A stretch of DNA of 5,706 bases from Chitinophagaceae bacterium (GTDB lineage Bacteria > Bacteroidota > Bacteroidia > Chitinophagales > Chitinophagaceae), in contig JALOMZ010000148.1 of the NCBI GenBank assembly GCA_025455205.1, forward strand, positions 1 through 5,706. Reading direction: 5' to 3'. Made by a program: the position numbers and the translations under genes. Shown here in pieces: positions 4,022-5,706 of this stretch; the stretch's first letter is position 1, and each line of letters starts with the position of its first letter. The notes below the pieces were generated by a model. It was given only the letters and a program-made list of their open reading frames with translations, did not search any database and had not been told where the DNA came from.

Positions 4022-4996
4022 TTACCAGCCCAGTATGTAGGCAAACATCAGCGGGGCCACAATGGTGGCATCGCTTTCTACAATGAACTTGGGGGTATGG
4101 ATGTCCAGCTTGCCCCAGGTGATCTTTTCGTTGGGCACGGCGCCGGAATAGGATCCGTAAGAGGTGGTACTGTCACTGATCTGGCAGAAATAGCTCCAGA
4201 ACGGAACATCGTGCCACTCCAGGTCCTGGTACATCATAGGCACCACACAAATGGGGAAGTCGCCGGCAATACCACCACCGATCTGGAAGAAGCCTACGCC
4301 CTTGCCACCGCTGTTCTGGCGGTACCAGTCGGCCAGCCAAACCATGTATTCGATGCCGCTCTTCACGGTGCTGGCCTTCAGTTCACCTTTGATAACATAG
4401 CTGGCAAAGATGTTGCCGGTGGTGCTGTCTTCCCATCCGGGCACCACAATGGGAATATTCTTTTGGGCTGCGGCTACGATCCAGCTGTCTTTGGGATCGA
4501 TCTCATAGTATTGTTCCAGGTCGCCGCTCAGCACGGTTTTGTACAGGAATTCATGCGGGAAGTAGCGCTCGCCTTTTGCCTCGGCCTCCACCCACTGGCG
4601 GTGCAGGTGTTTCTGCAGGCGGCGGAAGGCCTCTTCTTCGGGAATGCAGGTGTCGGTTACGCGGTTGTAGTGGTTTTCCAGCAGGTCCCACTCTTCCTGC
4701 GGGGTAAGGTCGCGGTAGTTGGGGATGCGCTTGTAGTGGCTGTGGGCCACCAGGTTCATCACGTCTTCTTCCAGGTTGGCGCCGGTGCAGCTGATGATAT
4801 GCACTTTATCCTGGCGGATCATTTCGGCCAGGCTGATACCCAGTTCGCCGGTACTCATGGCGCCTGCCAGGGTGATCATCATCTTACCGCCTTCCAGCAG
4901 GTGGGTTTCATAGCCCTTGGCGGCGTCCACCAGTGCTGCGGCGTTGAAATGCCGGTAATGGTGGGTGATAAACTGGCTGATGGGTCCTTTGGTCAT
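4022..4996 (-). CDS. Deoxyhypusine-synthase-like NAD-dependent enzyme
   Basis: This 324-residue protein belongs to the deoxyhypusine synthase (DS) family, whose eukaryotic and archaeal members move the aminobutyl group of spermidine to a lysine of eIF5A using NAD. Bacteria lack eIF5A; some bacterial homologues are described as making homospermidine, so a polyamine-type reaction is possible here. Landmarks: AGAMSTGELG (44-53), SCTGANLEED (69-78), VPGWEDSTTG (185-194), GGGIAGDFPI (240-249), and PNEKITWGK (288-296) with K296 at the place of the catalytic lysine (human Lys329). SDATIVAPLM (308-317) matches the conserved Asp segment. The His pair after GGG in the human enzyme is replaced by Asp-Phe (246-247). 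The start is the ATG giving MTKGPISQF; 27 more codons are open upstream but overlap the promoter-like region. It is monocistronic, with its own terminator, and divergent from the glycosyltransferase gene. Confidence 0.9.
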   Translation of the reverse strand: MTKGPISQFITHHYRHFNAAALVDAAKGYETHLLEGGKMMITLAGAMSTGELGISLAEMIRQDKVHIISCTGANLEEDVMNLVAHSHYKRIPNYRDLTPQEEWDLLENHYNRVTDTCIPEEEAFRRLQKHLHRQWVEAEAKGERYFPHEFLYKTVLSGDLEQYYEIDPKDSWIVAAAQKNIPIVVPGWEDSTTGNIFASYVIKGELKASTVKSGIEYMVWLADWYRQNSGGKGVGFFQIGGGIAGDFPICVVPMMYQDLEWHDVPFWSYFCQISDSTTSYGSYSGAVPNEKITWGKLDIHTPKFIVESDATIVAPLMFAYILGW

Positions 4997-5017
4997 AGCT
5001 TGATTTTTTTGGAGCCG

Positions 5018-5025
5018 CAAAAATA
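5018..5025 (-). promoter_or_regulatory. Possible -7 box (TATTTTTG) of the deoxyhypusine-synthase-like gene
   Basis: The minus strand carries TATTTTTG, an exact TAnnTTTG match, 21 bp before the ATG at 4996. The leader CCAAAAAAATCAAGCT is A-rich, as is common before Bacteroidota start codons. I see no convincing TTG at the -33 position. The 130-bp divergent gap (4997-5126) holds no equally clear box for the glycosyltransferase; TATCTTCC at 5115-5122 is too close to its ATG. Confidence 0.4.
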
Positions 5026-5126
5026 GCTCATTGCCGGGGCACTGGCCGTTGAAATTTCGGGACAGGGGGTGCTGCAAAAGGCGGCTGAAATGAAATGGCC
5101 TGCTGGTAATATCCTATCTTCCCGCC

Positions 5127-5706
5127 ATGCCTTCGGTACTGTTTTTATCGCTGGATACCTTTAGCCGCATTGGCGGTATACAGCAGTTCAACCGGCTTTT
5201 TTCCCTGGCCTTGTGGCGCAATGCTGAGGAAAAGGGTTGGCGGGTCAGGCATATCTCGCTGTGGGACACCCATGTTGATCCGCAGTATTTTCCGCCCGGC
5301 TGGTTCAGTGGCTGTGGCCGTGGCCGTGGCCGCTTCCTGGCTCGTGTGGTGCGTGAAGCCCGGAGCGCAGATGTGATTGTACTGGGCCATATCAACCTTG
5401 CCCTGGTGGGCCTGGTGCTTCGGTTCCTGTTTCCCCGCACCCGGCAGGTGTTGCTGGCGCATGGGGTGGAAGTGTGGCAACCGCTGGGCCGTGTTGCCTC
5501 GGCTTTTTTGGGGCGGGCGGATGCTGTATGGGCTGTCAGTCAGTTTACGGCGAATCAACTGTCAGAGCTGCATGGTGTGGATGCCCAAAGGATACAGATT
5601 CTGCACAATACATTGGATCCTGCTTTCACGGACGCGGCTGCTGACAACACTGCCCTGCTGCAGGAACGGTGGCGCCTGGGCAACCGGCATCCGGTGCTGC
5701 TTACGG
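5127..5706 (+). CDS. Glycosyltransferase, GT-B fold, family-4 type, N-terminal part (runs off the window)
   Basis: The visible 193 residues form the N-terminal, acceptor-side Rossmann domain of a GT-B glycosyltransferase, the kind that builds surface polysaccharide or glycolipid from nucleotide sugars at the inner face of the membrane. The frame opens MPSVLFLSLDTFSRIGGIQQ, with the GG loop (16-17) followed by FNR, typical of family 4. VLLAHGVEVW (108-117) carries the conserved His-Gly. AVWAVSQFTANQL (133-145) is the 'visible-from-the-acceptor-side' strand and helix. ILHNTLDP (158-165) corresponds to the VIPNGID-type segment at the domain linker. The donor-binding C-terminal domain lies beyond the edge, so the sugar cannot be named. 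An in-frame GGCYGT hexamer run encodes GCGRGRGR (62-69), an odd insertion-like Gly-Arg loop. The ATG at 5127 is the first in frame. Confidence 0.88.
   Translation, partial: MPSVLFLSLDTFSRIGGIQQFNRLFSLALWRNAEEKGWRVRHISLWDTHVDPQYFPPGWFSGCGRGRGRFLARVVREARSADVIVLGHINLALVGLVLRFLFPRTRQVLLAHGVEVWQPLGRVASAFLGRADAVWAVSQFTANQLSELHGVDAQRIQILHNTLDPAFTDAAADNTALLQERWRLGNRHPVLLT

Noticed and set aside
3817..4044. Minus-strand frame of 75 codons
   Set aside because: It crosses the repeat, the intrinsic terminator and the end of the neighbouring gene, so it is not a plausible gene.
4097..5026. Plus-strand frame of 309 codons
   Set aside because: It is antisense to the deoxyhypusine-synthase-like gene, with a His/Val/Gln-rich shadow product and no motif.

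Overview
The window looks like chromosomal DNA from a member of the Bacteroidota, most likely a GC-moderate Chitinophagaceae-type organism. This is inferred from the Bacteroidota form of TatC (N-terminal extension, long first periplasmic loop with two cysteines), the RpiB variant with a CGSANGVAITANK motif, the absence of clear Shine-Dalgarno sites, TAnnTTTG-type -7 boxes before several genes, and intergenic DNA full of GGGAATA, AAATGAGCAAAT and TGTGCTGAT words. No search could be run, so the taxon is an inference.

Layout. Positions 1-469 (+) hold the 3' part of a 3-methyladenine DNA glycosylase I gene (tag). Positions 520-1440 (+) hold tatC, the core of the twin-arginine protein exporter. 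A 433-bp non-coding block follows (1441-1873), built almost entirely of repeats. Positions 1874-2323 (+) hold rpiB, whose stop overlaps the start of a RimJ/RimL-type GNAT acetyltransferase (2323-2859) in a TGATG junction. A possible 30-residue membrane peptide lies antisense at 2846-2938. A 176-residue TPR protein is on the minus strand (3067-3597). A second repeat block fills 3640-3920. A strong terminator (3956-3999) ends the minus-strand gene for a deoxyhypusine-synthase-like protein (4022-4996). Divergent from it, a family-4-type glycosyltransferase starts at 5127 and runs off the right edge.

The genes are mostly unrelated housekeeping functions: base-excision repair, protein export, pentose-phosphate isomerisation, acetyl transfer, a possible polyamine-type NAD enzyme and glycan assembly. 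Only rpiB and the GNAT gene look translationally coupled. The window shows no phage, transposase, CRISPR, tRNA or rRNA signal.

The most unusual element is the repeat DNA. A 169-bp module occurs twice in direct orientation exactly 2155 bp apart (1560-1728 and 3715-3883), ungapped, with 10 mismatches by eye. A 30-bp module occurs three times around it in a different order at each site, together with G-rich heptamer tracts and a 14-bp tandem duplication. No convincing reading frame or transposase accompanies the module, so it looks like a mosaic interspersed repeat of unknown function. It brackets rpiB, the GNAT gene, the small ORF and the TPR gene.
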